Source: Streptomyces diacarni | Lineage (GTDB): Bacteria; Actinomycetota; Actinomycetes; Streptomycetales; Streptomycetaceae | Length of the DNA: 64,000 bases | Assembly: GCF_003323715.1 (NCBI RefSeq) | Contig: NZ_QOIN01000055.1 | Span: 1 to 64,000, forward strand | Direction: 5' to 3' | Shown: positions 34,933-43,529 of the stretch, one piece after another | How the letters are laid out: each line of letters begins with the position of its first letter | How positions within the stretch are numbered: the stretch's first letter is position 1 | Position numbers and translations under genes: made by a program | Notes under the pieces: generated by a model | The model's database searches: none | What the model was told of the DNA's origin: nothing | The model's input: the letters and a program-made list of their open reading frames with translations, nothing else

Positions 34933-35565
34933 ATGACCTCCCTCCTCTCCGTGCCTCCGACTCCGTCTGCCGCGTCTCGCTCCGGTACGCGCCGCACCAG
35001 GCTCACGCCCGAGCGCGAGAACGAGTTGTTCACCGCCGTTCTGGACCTGGTCCGGGATGTCGGCTACGAGACCATGACCATGGAAGCCGTGGCCCTCGCG
35101 TCACGGTGCAGCAAGGCCACCCTGTACAGGCAGTGGCGGGACAAGCCCTGCCTGGTGGCGGCGGCCCTGCGGCACATGCGCCCCTTCCGCCTCGACCATC
35201 TGGACACCGGCTCTCTGCGCGGCGACCTGTACGAACTGGCGCGAAGAATGGGCGGAGCCACCAAGGACCTCGACCTGATGCGCGGCGTCGTCCTCGCCAT
35301 CCGCAAGGACGCGGACCTCGCGGAGGCGGTGCACGCGGCGCTCGTCCAGCCGGAGATCGACGTGCTGAACGCGATCCTGGAACGCGCCGTCGCACGAGGG
35401 GAGACGGACCCCGGCAATCCCGCAGCCGCTTTCCTTTCGCACATGATCAGCGGAGCCGTCTTCTCCCGGCCGATGCTGGAACAACGCGAAGCGGACGCCA
35501 CCTACCTGGTGCGCTATCTGGACGCCGTCATCCTCCCGGCACTGACGCGGACCCCCACCCCGTAA
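34933..35565 (+). CDS. TetR/AcrR-family transcriptional regulator
   Basis: This 210-residue protein has an N-terminal TetR DNA-binding domain (about residues 22-75) reading ENELFTAVLDLVRDVGYETM, then EAVALASRCSKATLYRQWRDK, the usual recognition helix. A C-terminal all-helical ligand domain of TetR_C_11-like character follows (about 85-205). A strong palindrome lies about 80 bases upstream. The MFS transporter at 35752 is 186 bases downstream on the same strand, so it is probably controlled by this repressor in response to an exported compound. Confidence 0.9.
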   Translation: MTSLLSVPPTPSAASRSGTRRTRLTPERENELFTAVLDLVRDVGYETMTMEAVALASRCSKATLYRQWRDKPCLVAAALRHMRPFRLDHLDTGSLRGDLYELARRMGGATKDLDLMRGVVLAIRKDADLAEAVHAALVQPEIDVLNAILERAVARGETDPGNPAAAFLSHMISGAVFSRPMLEQREADATYLVRYLDAVILPALTRTPTP

Positions 35566-35751
35566 GGCCACACGGCAGCCCTCCGGCACGCAGCACCCCC
35601 GCGACGGGGCGGGGTGGCGCGCACGCCGCGGGACCGTACCGGCACAGCAGCGCACCGGCGCCGACCCCGATCCGACGCGGACCAACCGAACGCCTGGCCC
35701 AGCGGCCCGAGACCGCCGACTGGACCGACCCGAGAACGAGCGGGACCACGC

Positions 35752-38145
35752 ATGCCAACGACTTCTCTCGACCCCCGCGCCGACGGCGCTCCACCGCACG
35801 AGCCGACGCCCGCGACACCGGCGGAGCCGGCCCCCCACCACGTGCCGAACCGCTGGTGGGTCCTGGTCGTGATCGGCCTGGCCCAGCTCATGGTGGTGCT
35901 CGACGCCACCATCGTGAACATCGCGCTGCCCTCGGCCCAGCAGGACCTGGGCTTCAGCAACGACGGCAGGCAGTGGGTCGTCACCGCGTACTCCCTGGCC
36001 TTCGGCAGCCTGCTGCTGCTCGGCGGGCGGCTGGCCGACCTGCTCGGGCGCAAGACCACCCTGCTCGTCGGTCTCGTCGGCTTCGCCGGCTCCTCGGCGC
36101 TGGCCGGGGCCGCCGGCGACTTCTCCGTGCTGGTCATCGGGCGGGCCCTGCAAGGCGTCTTCGGCGCCGTGCTGGCGCCGTCGGCGCTCTCCCTGCTGAC
36201 CACGACCTTCATCGACCCGAAGGAACGGGCCAAGGCCTTCGGCGTCTTCGGTGCCATCGCCGGCTCCGGCGGTGCGCTGGGAATGCTGCTGGGCGGCGTG
36301 CTCACCGAGCACCTGAACTGGCGCTGGACCCTGTACGTCAACCTCGTCATCGCCGCGATCGCCCTCGTCGGCACGCTGCTGTTCGTCCGCCGCCCCGCCG
36401 CCGCGCAGCGGCCCAGGCTGGACCTGCTGGGGACGCTGCTGATCTCCGCAGGGCTGTTCTGCGTCGTCTTCGGCTTCTCCAACGCCGAGACGCACTCGTG
36501 GGGCAACTGGATGTGCTGGGTCTTCCTCGCCGGCGGCGCCGTGGTGATCGTGCTGTTCGGCCTGTGGCAGACGCGCGCGAAGAACCCGCTGCTGCCGCTG
36601 CGGGTGTTCGCGGACCGGAACCGGAGCGCGTCCTTCGCCTCGGTGTTCATCTCCGGCGCCGGCATGTTCGGCGTCTTCCTCTTCCTCACCTACTACCTGC
36701 AGCAGGTCCAGGGCTTCACGCCCGTCAAGACCGGCCTCTCCTTCCTGCCGATGATCGGTCTGCTGATGGTGGTGGCGCAGGTCTCCACGACCGTGCTCAT
36801 CCCCAAGATCGGCCCCAAGCCGATAGTGCCGCTCGGTATGGCGCTCTCCGCCGGGGGCCTGGTCCTGCTCACGGAGCTGGACCTGGGCAGCTCCTACGCG
36901 CCGCACGTCCTGCCGTCCCTGCTGCTGCTCGGCGCGGGCCTGGGCCTGGTGATGCCGCCGGCGATGAGCCTCGCCACCCTCGGCGTCGCACCCAACGACC
37001 AGGGCGTGGCCTCGGCGGCCATCAACACCATGCAGCAGGTGGGCGGTTCGATCGGCACCGCGCTGTTCAGCACCGCTGCCTCCAGCGCGGTCACCGACTA
37101 CATGAAGGGCCGCGCGCCGACGAAGCTCAACGTCGTCAACGCGAGCCTGCACAGTTACGCCACGGCGTACTGGTGGGCGACCGGGTTCTTCGCCGCGGGT
37201 CTCCTGGTCACGCTGTGCCTCTACCGTCGCGGCCGTCCGCACGCGGCGCCGCAGGAACAGCCGGCGCAGGCAGCCCCGCCGGAAGACCGGACGGCCCCGG
37301 TGGCCGCGCCGTCGTCCCCGGCTCCGGCCACGCCGGCTCCGGACGCCTCCGCCGCGACGGCCCCGCCCGGGGCCGACCCGGCCGGGATGTCCGGGCCGGG
37401 GATCCGGGGCCGGGTAGTGGACGAGGCCGGCTCTCCGGTGCCCGGTGCTGCGGTCACCCTCATCGACCCGTCGGGCCGCCAGCTTGCCCTGGCCACCGCC
37501 GGGCACGACGGCCGGTACGGAGTGCAGGCGCCGGACGCCGGCAGCTACATCCTGGTCGGCTCCGCCACGGGCCGGCAGCCCCGGGTGATCACCCTCACCG
37601 TGCAGACGGTGCCCCTCGACCACGATGTGGTGCTGGCCGGCGGCAGCGGCCTGACCGGCAAGGTCCTCGCCGGTGCTGAACCCGTCGCGCAAGCACTGGT
37701 GGTGGTCACCGACGCCCACGGGGAGGTCGCCCAGGCGGTCACGTCCGCCGACGACGGCGCCTACCGGCTCACCGAACTGGTTCCGGGCAGCTACACGTTG
37801 ACGGCCAGCGCGACCGGATTCCAGCCCTTCACCAGCGCCGTGGAGGTCGGCGCCGGCGCCTTCACCCAGCAGGACGCTCACCTGCGGTCGGCTGCGCTGC
37901 TGCGCGGCATCGTGCGCGGCCCGGACGGCGCCCCGCTGGCGGACGCCCGGGTCACCCTGCTGGACACGGCGGGCAACGCGATCGCGCTCCGCACGACCGG
38001 CAGCGACGGCGTGTACGCCTTCACCGACCTGATGGAGGCGCAGTACACGTTGGTCGCCAGCGGCTACCCGCCGACCGTCACGCATCTGACGGTCACCGGC
38101 GGCAGCAGGGACGGCTTCGACCTGGAGCTGGAACACACCGACTGA
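35752..38145 (+). CDS. DHA2-type MFS exporter fused to three carboxypeptidase-regulatory-like domains
   Basis: This 797-residue protein has an MFS drug:H+ antiporter part (about residues 33-500). It contains QLMVVLDATIVNIALPSAQ (helix 1, with the DHA2-typical D), GGRLADLLGRKTTLLVG (loop 2-3 motif A) and GRALQGVFGAVLAPSALSLL (motif C region). A Pro/Ala linker (about 500-548) leads to three immunoglobulin-like repeats at about 550-625, 633-705 and 715-790. Each starts GxVxxxxGxPVxxAxVTLxD and ends with (S/G)YTLxAS, the CarboxypepD_reg/CnaB-like pattern. No cell-wall anchor follows. A plain exporter would end near residue 500, so the tail is the odd part. Confidence 0.88.
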   Translation: MPTTSLDPRADGAPPHEPTPATPAEPAPHHVPNRWWVLVVIGLAQLMVVLDATIVNIALPSAQQDLGFSNDGRQWVVTAYSLAFGSLLLLGGRLADLLGRKTTLLVGLVGFAGSSALAGAAGDFSVLVIGRALQGVFGAVLAPSALSLLTTTFIDPKERAKAFGVFGAIAGSGGALGMLLGGVLTEHLNWRWTLYVNLVIAAIALVGTLLFVRRPAAAQRPRLDLLGTLLISAGLFCVVFGFSNAETHSWGNWMCWVFLAGGAVVIVLFGLWQTRAKNPLLPLRVFADRNRSASFASVFISGAGMFGVFLFLTYYLQQVQGFTPVKTGLSFLPMIGLLMVVAQVSTTVLIPKIGPKPIVPLGMALSAGGLVLLTELDLGSSYAPHVLPSLLLLGAGLGLVMPPAMSLATLGVAPNDQGVASAAINTMQQVGGSIGTALFSTAASSAVTDYMKGRAPTKLNVVNASLHSYATAYWWATGFFAAGLLVTLCLYRRGRPHAAPQEQPAQAAPPEDRTAPVAAPSSPAPATPAPDASAATAPPGADPAGMSGPGIRGRVVDEAGSPVPGAAVTLIDPSGRQLALATAGHDGRYGVQAPDAGSYILVGSATGRQPRVITLTVQTVPLDHDVVLAGGSGLTGKVLAGAEPVAQALVVVTDAHGEVAQAVTSADDGAYRLTELVPGSYTLTASATGFQPFTSAVEVGAGAFTQQDAHLRSAALLRGIVRGPDGAPLADARVTLLDTAGNAIALRTTGSDGVYAFTDLMEAQYTLVASGYPPTVTHLTVTGGSRDGFDLELEHTD

Positions 38146-38160
38146 CGACACGTCGCACGC

Positions 38161-38212
38161 ACGACGACAGGGGGCGGACCCCAACGCACGGGTGTCCGCC
38201 CCCTGTCGTCGT
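38161..38212. terminator. Very strong 19-bp hairpin after the MFS fusion gene
   Basis: ACGACGACAGGGGGCGGAC at 38161-38179 is perfectly repeated in inverse at 38194-38212, with a 14-base loop. It can act for both strands, since remnants of a minus-strand operon end just beyond it. Confidence 0.75.
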
Positions 38213-38220
38213 CCCGCGGC

Positions 38221-38370
38221 TCAGAAGCGGGGCGTGCGGCGCTCGCGGTGCGAGGCGAGGCCCTCGCGCACCTCGGGCCAGGCGAAGCCGTAGAACTCCA
38301 GGGCGAGCGAGGCGTCGAAGATCGAACCCGCGACCTGGCGGTACCAGTTCATCCGTACCGCGGTGGCACT
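38221..38370 (-). pseudogene. Enoyl-CoA hydratase/isomerase C-terminal remnant
   Basis: On the minus strand the last 44 residues read MNWYRQVAGSIFDASLALEFYG, then FAWPEVREGLASHRERRTPRF and stop at 38221-38223 (split for reading). This is a crotonase-family C-terminus. Upstream in frame the homology fades and a stop lies at 38380-38382, so the whole catalytic domain is missing. It directly follows an acyl-CoA dehydrogenase remnant in the same direction, as in a beta-oxidation operon. Confidence 0.65.
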
Positions 38371-38375
38371 GATCC

Positions 38376-38519
38376 TCAGCTACGGGAGGGCTTCTCCCGC
38401 CGCATGAGGTTCCGCCCGATGAACAGTCTCTGGGCCCCGCTGGTGCCCTCGTACAGCCGCAGCACGCGCACGTCGCGGTAGATCCGCTCCACCGGCACCT
38501 CCCGCATGTAGTCGCTGCC
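38376..38519 (-). pseudogene. Acyl-CoA dehydrogenase C-terminal remnant
   Basis: The minus-strand frame ends with GSDYMREVPVERIYRDVRVL, then RLYEGTSGAQRLFIGRNLMRRE (segments split for reading). This is the last helix region of acyl-CoA dehydrogenases, including the FAD-contact motif YRDVRVxRxYEGTSxxQR. Homology stops sharply near 38519, and the sequence before that is unrelated, so about 90 percent of the gene has been lost. Its TGA at 38376-38378 overlaps the region of the enoyl-CoA hydratase fragment. The sharp edge lies next to the Mrr-TerD gene, which suggests the latter arrived by replacement. Confidence 0.7.
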
Positions 38520-38595
38520 CCGTGTATCCGATCCCGGACTTGGCAAGCGCCGCATTCGGAGCGTCCCCGCCGGGCCGGGGCGTCGGTTGGGAGAG

Positions 38596-38625
38596 ATCAC
38601 CGATTGGGATGGGCTATCTGGTGAT
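38596..38625. promoter_or_regulatory. AT-richer leader with ATCACC/GGTGAT inverted repeat before the Mrr-TerD gene
   Basis: The 130 bases before the gene at 38718 are clearly less GC-rich than the surroundings. A six-base inverted repeat, ATCACC (38596-38601) and GGTGAT (38620-38625), lies there. TTAAAGT at 38632-38638 could serve as a -10. No standard -35 is found at the right spacing. Treat as a possible promoter or operator only. Confidence 0.3.
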
Positions 38626-38717
38626 TTCCGATTAAAGTCTCTTCGTCACTGCTGGTTATAGGGCCGGAGCCGGTGCGCGGGGGTGCGCCGGTGCCGGCGG
38701 GGGAGGGCCTGTCGGGC

Positions 38718-40832
38718 ATGAGCCGTCGCTCCAACGGGTTGGTCGGGATCTGGGCTGAGGCGCAGCGTCAGCAGCAACGTCGGGCGGAGGCGCAAGCCAG
38801 GTTCCAACGGGAGCAGGAGCGGCGAGAGCGGTCCTACCAGCGGGAGCTGGCGCGCAGTTATCGGGAGCAGCGAGCGGCGTACCGGCAGCAGCGGGACGCG
38901 GACGCCAGGCGGCGGACCGAGGAGCTGGACGCGCGGGTCGCCGCCTTGCAGGGCATGTTGGCGGCGGGGTGCCGCGCTCCCGCGTTCCGCGCGGGTGTCC
39001 TCACCCGTGCCGAGTCCGTCGAGGCCTTCGCCCCCGGCAGGCTGGCCGAGCCCCTCCGCATGCCCGAGCCCCACCAGTACCAGGCGCAGGGCGGTTGGAC
39101 GGCCGGCCGGCGAGCCCAGGCGCAGGTGGAGGCGCGCGCCCGGTTCGAGCGGGACTGGCACGCCGCGCAGGCCGCGGAGAGTCGGCGTCAGCGGCAGCTG
39201 GCGGAGTACCGGCAGCAGTACGAGCAGTGGGCCCAGGCGCAGCTTGCGGAGATCCGTCGGCACAACGCGGGCATCGCCGAGATGACGGAGGCGCTGCGCC
39301 GCGGTGACGCCGACACCGTGGTGGAGTACTTCTCGGCCGCGCTGTACGCGTCCACGGGCTGGCCGGAGGACCTGCCGCGGCAGGTGACGGCCGCGTACGA
39401 CGCCGGTGCGCGGCAGTTGGTGCTCAACTGGGAGCTGCCCAGGTTCGACGTCGTTCCCGAGGCCAAGTCGGTGCGGTACATGCCGACCGCCGACCGGGAC
39501 AAGGAGACGGCCCGGCCGGTGACCCAGCGCCGCGCACTGTACCGGGACGTGCTCGCCCAGTGCGTCCTGCTGGCGCTGCACGACCTCTTCGCGGCGGACG
39601 AGTCCGGCGTACTGGAGTCCGTCGCGTTGAACGGCTTCGTGGACGACCACGAGCCGGCGACGGGCAGGCGGGCCCAGATCTTCCTGGCCACGGTCATGGC
39701 GTCGCGCTCGTCCTTCGGCCGGCTGCATCTGGAGCAGGTGAGCGCCCTCGACTGCCTGGTGGACGAGTTGCGGGGGCAGCTGTCCACGCGTCCCGACCAG
39801 CTCGGTGCGATACGTCCGGGCCGGGTTCCCGAGGACGTCGGCAACGGCGTCGTCACACACGGAGGCGGTGAGGAGCCCGACCTGTACACGATGGACCCCC
39901 TCGCCTTCGAGTCACTGGTCGCGGACCTGTTCCGTGCCATGGGCATGCAGGCCGTGACGACGCAGCGGTCGAACGACGGCGGTGTGGACGTCGACGCGCT
40001 CGATCCAGCGCCGATCCGCGGCGGCACGATCGTCGTGCAGGTCAAGCGCTACCGCAACACCGTGCCGCCGACCGCCGTACGCGATCTGTACGGCACCGTG
40101 CAGGACGCCGGAGCCAACAAGGGCGTACTCGTCACCACCTCCCGGTTCGGGCCCGGCTCGCACACCTTCGCCAACGGCAAGCCCCTGGAACTGGTGTCCG
40201 GTACCGACCTGGTCGACCTGCTGCACCGGCACGGCCTGCGCGGCCGCCTCGGCGGCAGCGGACGTACGGCGGCGGTGCCCGGCGCCGGTGACGCGCTCCC
40301 GGACACCGCGGAGCCGCGGGAAGAGCCCGGTGACGGCGCCGCCCTCACAGAGCACAACATGCTGGGCATGTACTGGTCTGGCGGTGTCGCCCTGGACGTG
40401 TGCGCGCTCGTCTGCCACGGCAACCGGGTCCTCGACGAGGACCACTTCGTCTTCTTCAACAACCACCAGACGCCGGACGGCGTGGTGCGCGCGCTTCCGG
40501 CCGTCCCTCCGGACAAGGCCGCGCTTCAGGTGACCTTCGACGCGCTGCCCCGCCGGGCGGATCGGCTCGTGATCGTCGCCGCGGTCGATCCGGTGGCCAA
40601 TCCGGGGGCCGATCTGTCCGGCTTCACCAAGGCGGGCATCCGCCTGCTGGACGCCGAGGGCACCGAACTCGACCGGCTGGAGGTCTCCGACGGCCGTGCA
40701 GCCGAAACCGCGCTGGTGCTCGGCTCCTTCCGCCGCCGCGCGAGCGGCGACTGGGAATTCGTCGTCGGCGGCAAGGGGTACGGGGGCGGCTTGGAGGAAC
40801 TGGTCCAGGACTACGGCATCGAGGTGGCCTGA
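38718..40832 (+). CDS. Coiled-coil / Mrr-like restriction endonuclease / TerD fusion protein
   Basis: This 704-residue protein has three parts. Residues 12-190 are Arg/Gln/Glu-rich coiled coil, followed to about 360 by a helical region of unknown family. Residues 390-510 are an Mrr-type nuclease domain: Glu398 in DPLAFESLVADLF, Asp424 in SNDGGVDVDALD and Gln441-Val-Lys443 in IVVQVKRYRN form the full PD-(D/E)xK set. Residues 545-704 are a TerD domain (ALDVCALVCHGNRVLDEDHF and FFNNHQTPDGVV). TerD domains bind Ca2+ and mark stress or phage-response systems. ATG 38718 has GGGAGGG before it. It is flanked by gene remnants, in line with horizontal arrival. No methylase gene is adjacent. Confidence 0.85.
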   Translation: MSRRSNGLVGIWAEAQRQQQRRAEAQARFQREQERRERSYQRELARSYREQRAAYRQQRDADARRRTEELDARVAALQGMLAAGCRAPAFRAGVLTRAESVEAFAPGRLAEPLRMPEPHQYQAQGGWTAGRRAQAQVEARARFERDWHAAQAAESRRQRQLAEYRQQYEQWAQAQLAEIRRHNAGIAEMTEALRRGDADTVVEYFSAALYASTGWPEDLPRQVTAAYDAGARQLVLNWELPRFDVVPEAKSVRYMPTADRDKETARPVTQRRALYRDVLAQCVLLALHDLFAADESGVLESVALNGFVDDHEPATGRRAQIFLATVMASRSSFGRLHLEQVSALDCLVDELRGQLSTRPDQLGAIRPGRVPEDVGNGVVTHGGGEEPDLYTMDPLAFESLVADLFRAMGMQAVTTQRSNDGGVDVDALDPAPIRGGTIVVQVKRYRNTVPPTAVRDLYGTVQDAGANKGVLVTTSRFGPGSHTFANGKPLELVSGTDLVDLLHRHGLRGRLGGSGRTAAVPGAGDALPDTAEPREEPGDGAALTEHNMLGMYWSGGVALDVCALVCHGNRVLDEDHFVFFNNHQTPDGVVRALPAVPPDKAALQVTFDALPRRADRLVIVAAVDPVANPGADLSGFTKAGIRLLDAEGTELDRLEVSDGRAAETALVLGSFRRRASGDWEFVVGGKGYGGGLEELVQDYGIEVA

Positions 40833-40902
40833 CGCCTCCCCTTCCGCCGTCGTGCCGCCTCCCCTTCCGCGGTGGTGCCGACGGGTTTCCCGCCGTGGTG
40901 CC
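40833..40902. repeat. Three degenerate ~23-bp tandem units
   Basis: Directly after the Mrr-TerD stop, a unit with CTCCCCTTCCGC and ending GTGGTGCC or GTCGTGCC occurs three times in a row, the third copy more diverged. It fills the convergent gap with the lipoprotein gene. Confidence 0.5.
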
Positions 40903-40935
40903 GGCGGAGTCGCCGTGCCGGATGTGCCAGGCGGC

Positions 40936-41838
40936 TCAGGGCCTGAACTTCAGCACGGCGCCGTCCTCGTTCTGTGCGACGACGGTGATGGTCAGGTCGT
41001 CGCCGAACTCGGCCACACCCCCCCCCGAGCCGCCCAACTGCATCACACTGCCCCCGGTCCGGAAGGTGACGGAGTCCTTCGCCACGGTGACGTGCAGGTT
41101 CAGCCCGTTCGCTGCGATGTCCTTCGTGCCGGTCACCAGCACCTCGCACGTGCCGTCCGCGCAGGCCCCGGTCTTCTTGCCGTCCGCCGCCTTGGGAAGC
41201 GGCCCCGACGACGCGGGAGCGGGGGACTGTGTGGTCTCGTCGGGCTTCCAGCCCGGTGCGCACTGTTCGGCACGCTCGTGTGCGGCCGCGACCTCGCGGT
41301 CCTTCTTCGTCAACGCGGTCAGGCCCGGCTCGGGTGAGGTGAGGGACTGGATGAGCTTGTCGACGTCCTCGGCGCCGCTCTTGGGGTCATCGAGGGCCGC
41401 GGTCGGGAACACCTCGTCGAGCTTGGTCCCGACGTCCCCCAGCTTCTTCAGCCAGGCGGCTTGCAGCCGGTCGGCCGCGGGAGGGCCGGACGGGGCGAGC
41501 TCGGCCAGATCGCCCTCGACTTCGCGCACCTTGGACGAGGCCCCCGAGATGTAGCTGAAGGCGAGGAAGTCGGCTGTCTCCATTCCCTCGCCCGCGTTCT
41601 GGATCTCTGCCACGTCCTTCGTGCTGTCCTTGCGGATGTTCTTGAGCGCGGTCGTCGACGCGCACATGGCTCCGACCCACTTCACCAGCTTCTTGGACGG
41701 CGGACGGGCCGATGCCGGCTTCGCCGACGCCGTGGACTCGCCCTTCGCTCCGCCGGCCTTCTCGTCCGCCCCTCCGCAGCCGCTGAGTACCAGCACCAGT
41801 CCGGCGGCCACCACGCCGACGCTCCCCGTCTTGAACAT
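40936..41838 (-). CDS. Putative lipoprotein of unknown function
   Basis: This 300-residue protein begins MFKTGSVGVVAAGLVLVLSGCGG: a short signal peptide with lipobox LSGC, so Cys20 or so is the lipidated residue. A Lys/Ala/Ser linker and a helical domain (about 45-185, with two likely paired cysteines, MCAST and EQCAPG) follow. After a Pro/Ser linker a C-terminal beta domain (about 225-300) has another cysteine pair (GACADGTCEV). Family and function are not recognised. ATG 41838 was chosen over an upstream frame because it gives the signal peptide. It faces the OFA-type MFS gene divergently. Confidence 0.7.
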   Translation of the reverse strand: MFKTGSVGVVAAGLVLVLSGCGGADEKAGGAKGESTASAKPASARPPSKKLVKWVGAMCASTTALKNIRKDSTKDVAEIQNAGEGMETADFLAFSYISGASSKVREVEGDLAELAPSGPPAADRLQAAWLKKLGDVGTKLDEVFPTAALDDPKSGAEDVDKLIQSLTSPEPGLTALTKKDREVAAAHERAEQCAPGWKPDETTQSPAPASSGPLPKAADGKKTGACADGTCEVLVTGTKDIAANGLNLHVTVAKDSVTFRTGGSVMQLGGSGGGVAEFGDDLTITVVAQNEDGAVLKFRP

Positions 41839-42010
41839 CCCACGACCTCTCTCCGCGCCGCGGCCCCTTCCGTGCGGGGCCGACTGCCGACTTCCCGGAG
41901 CGAGTCCATCCCCGCACGGATTGTTCAGCCACCCCTGCGCGGCGGCGAACAAGCCGGTGGGGGAGGTGAGTGGCCGGCAGCGCGCTTGGCGACGGTGCCA
42001 CGTCCGTTCT

Positions 42011-42033
42011 GTTCGGAATCCGAGGTTCCGAAC
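42011..42033. promoter_or_regulatory. GTTCGGAA-N7-TTCCGAAC palindrome and repeat box before the OFA transporter
   Basis: A perfect eight-base inverted repeat with seven-base spacer lies 72 bases before ATG 42105. Its right half GGTTCCGAACGG (42024-42035) recurs exactly at 42119-42130, inside codons 5-9 of the transporter, 95 bases away. Two matching sites on either side of the start suit a repressor that loops or covers the promoter. The factor is unknown. Confidence 0.5.
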
Positions 42034-42104
42034 GGATCTCTTCCTCCCCGGATGCGGGCCGAGCCCCTGGTCATTCAGGTCTCAACTACTTAGAGTGCCG
42101 ACCC

Positions 42105-43529
42105 ATGAGGTCCCCACAGGTTCCGAACGGGGGACTGCTCAGCCGCTCCCGTACGGTCGCACCGGCCGGCTGGAGCCGCTGGCTCGTCCCGCCCGCCGCG
42201 CTCTCCGTCCACCTGTCCATCGGCCAGGCGTACGCCTGGAGCGTCTTCAAGCCACCGCTGGAGAAGGCACTCGGTCTCTCCGGGACGGAGAGCGCGCTCC
42301 CCTTCCAGCTCGCCATCGTGATGCTCGGTCTCTCCGCCGCGTTCGGCGGCACCCTCGTCGAACGCAAGGGCCCGCGCTGGGCGATGGCCGTGTCGCTGCT
42401 CTGCTTCGCCAGCGGGTTCCTCCTCTCCGCGCTCGGCGCGGCGACGGAGCAGTTCTGGCTGATCGTCCTCGGCTACGGCTTCGTCGGCGGCATCGGCCTC
42501 GGCATCGGCTACATCTCGCCCGTCTCGACGCTGATCAAGTGGTTCCCCGACCGTGCGGGACTGGCGACCGGTATCGCCATCATGGGCTTCGGCGGAGGCG
42601 CGCTCATCGCCTCGCCCTGGTCGTCGCGGATGCTGGAGAGTTTCGGGGCGGACAGCGGTGGGATCGCGACCGCGTTCCTGGTGCACGGCCTCGCCTACGC
42701 GGTCTTCATGGCGCTCGGCGTCCTCCTCGTGCGGGTCCCCGCGGACGGCTGGCGTCCGGCGGGCTGGACGCCGCCGACCGAAGAGCGCGCGATGGTCTCC
42801 ACCGCACAGGTGTCGGCCCGCAACGCCCTGCGCACGCCGCAGTTCTGGTGTCTGTGGGTCGTCCTGTGCATGAACGTGACGGCGGGCATCGGCATCCTGG
42901 AGAAGGCCGCCCCGATGATCGGGGACTTCTTCGCCGACACCAGTACCCCGGTCTCCGTCTCCGCGGCCGCCGGGTTCGTCGCGCTGCTCTCGCTCACCAA
43001 CATGGGCGGGCGCCTGGTGTGGTCGGCCACCTCCGACGCCATCGGGCGGAAGAACATGTACCGCGTCTACCTCGGGGTCGGTGCCCTGCTCTACCTGCTC
43101 ATCGCCACCACGGGGGGCTCCTCGAAGCCGGTCTTCGTCCTCTCCGCGCTGGGGATCCTCTCCTTCTACGGCGGCGGGTTCTCCACCGCGCCCGCCTATC
43201 TGAAGGACCTCTTCGGCACCTACCAGGTCGGCGCCATCCACGGCCGTCTCCTCACCGCCTGGTCCACCGCGGGCGTGCTCGGCCCGCTCATCGTCAACCG
43301 GGTCGCCGACAGCCAGGAGGCGGCCGGGCGCAGCGGGCCCGGGCTCTACAGCCTCTCCCTCTTCATCATGATGGGTCTCCTCGTCGTGGGCTTCGTCGCA
43401 GGCGAGTGCATCAGGCCGGTGCATCCGCGCTTCCACGAGCCGGCCGCGGAGGGCGGCACGGCGGACGCGCCCGCAGGATCCGAGAACGGAACGGAGGTCC
43501 CCGATGGCTCCCAGCAGCGCCTCGCCTGA
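42105..43529 (+). CDS. OFA-family MFS transporter (oxalate/formate antiporter-like)
   Basis: This 474-residue protein has 12 predicted helices and the OFA N-terminal signature HLSIGQAYAWSVFKPPLEKAL. It also has GLSAAFGGTLVERKGPRWAM (loop 2-3), GYGFVGGIGLGIGYISPVSTLIKWFPD (helix 4 and the OFA-typical following loop), and FYGGGFSTAPAYLKDLFGTYQVG (helices 10-11). The family exchanges small carboxylates; the actual substrate in Streptomyces is unknown. Its last 26 bases overlap a 47-residue gene that is a recognised companion of these transporters. Confidence 0.85.
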   Translation: MRSPQVPNGGLLSRSRTVAPAGWSRWLVPPAALSVHLSIGQAYAWSVFKPPLEKALGLSGTESALPFQLAIVMLGLSAAFGGTLVERKGPRWAMAVSLLCFASGFLLSALGAATEQFWLIVLGYGFVGGIGLGIGYISPVSTLIKWFPDRAGLATGIAIMGFGGGALIASPWSSRMLESFGADSGGIATAFLVHGLAYAVFMALGVLLVRVPADGWRPAGWTPPTEERAMVSTAQVSARNALRTPQFWCLWVVLCMNVTAGIGILEKAAPMIGDFFADTSTPVSVSAAAGFVALLSLTNMGGRLVWSATSDAIGRKNMYRVYLGVGALLYLLIATTGGSSKPVFVLSALGILSFYGGGFSTAPAYLKDLFGTYQVGAIHGRLLTAWSTAGVLGPLIVNRVADSQEAAGRSGPGLYSLSLFIMMGLLVVGFVAGECIRPVHPRFHEPAAEGGTADAPAGSENGTEVPDGSQQRLA

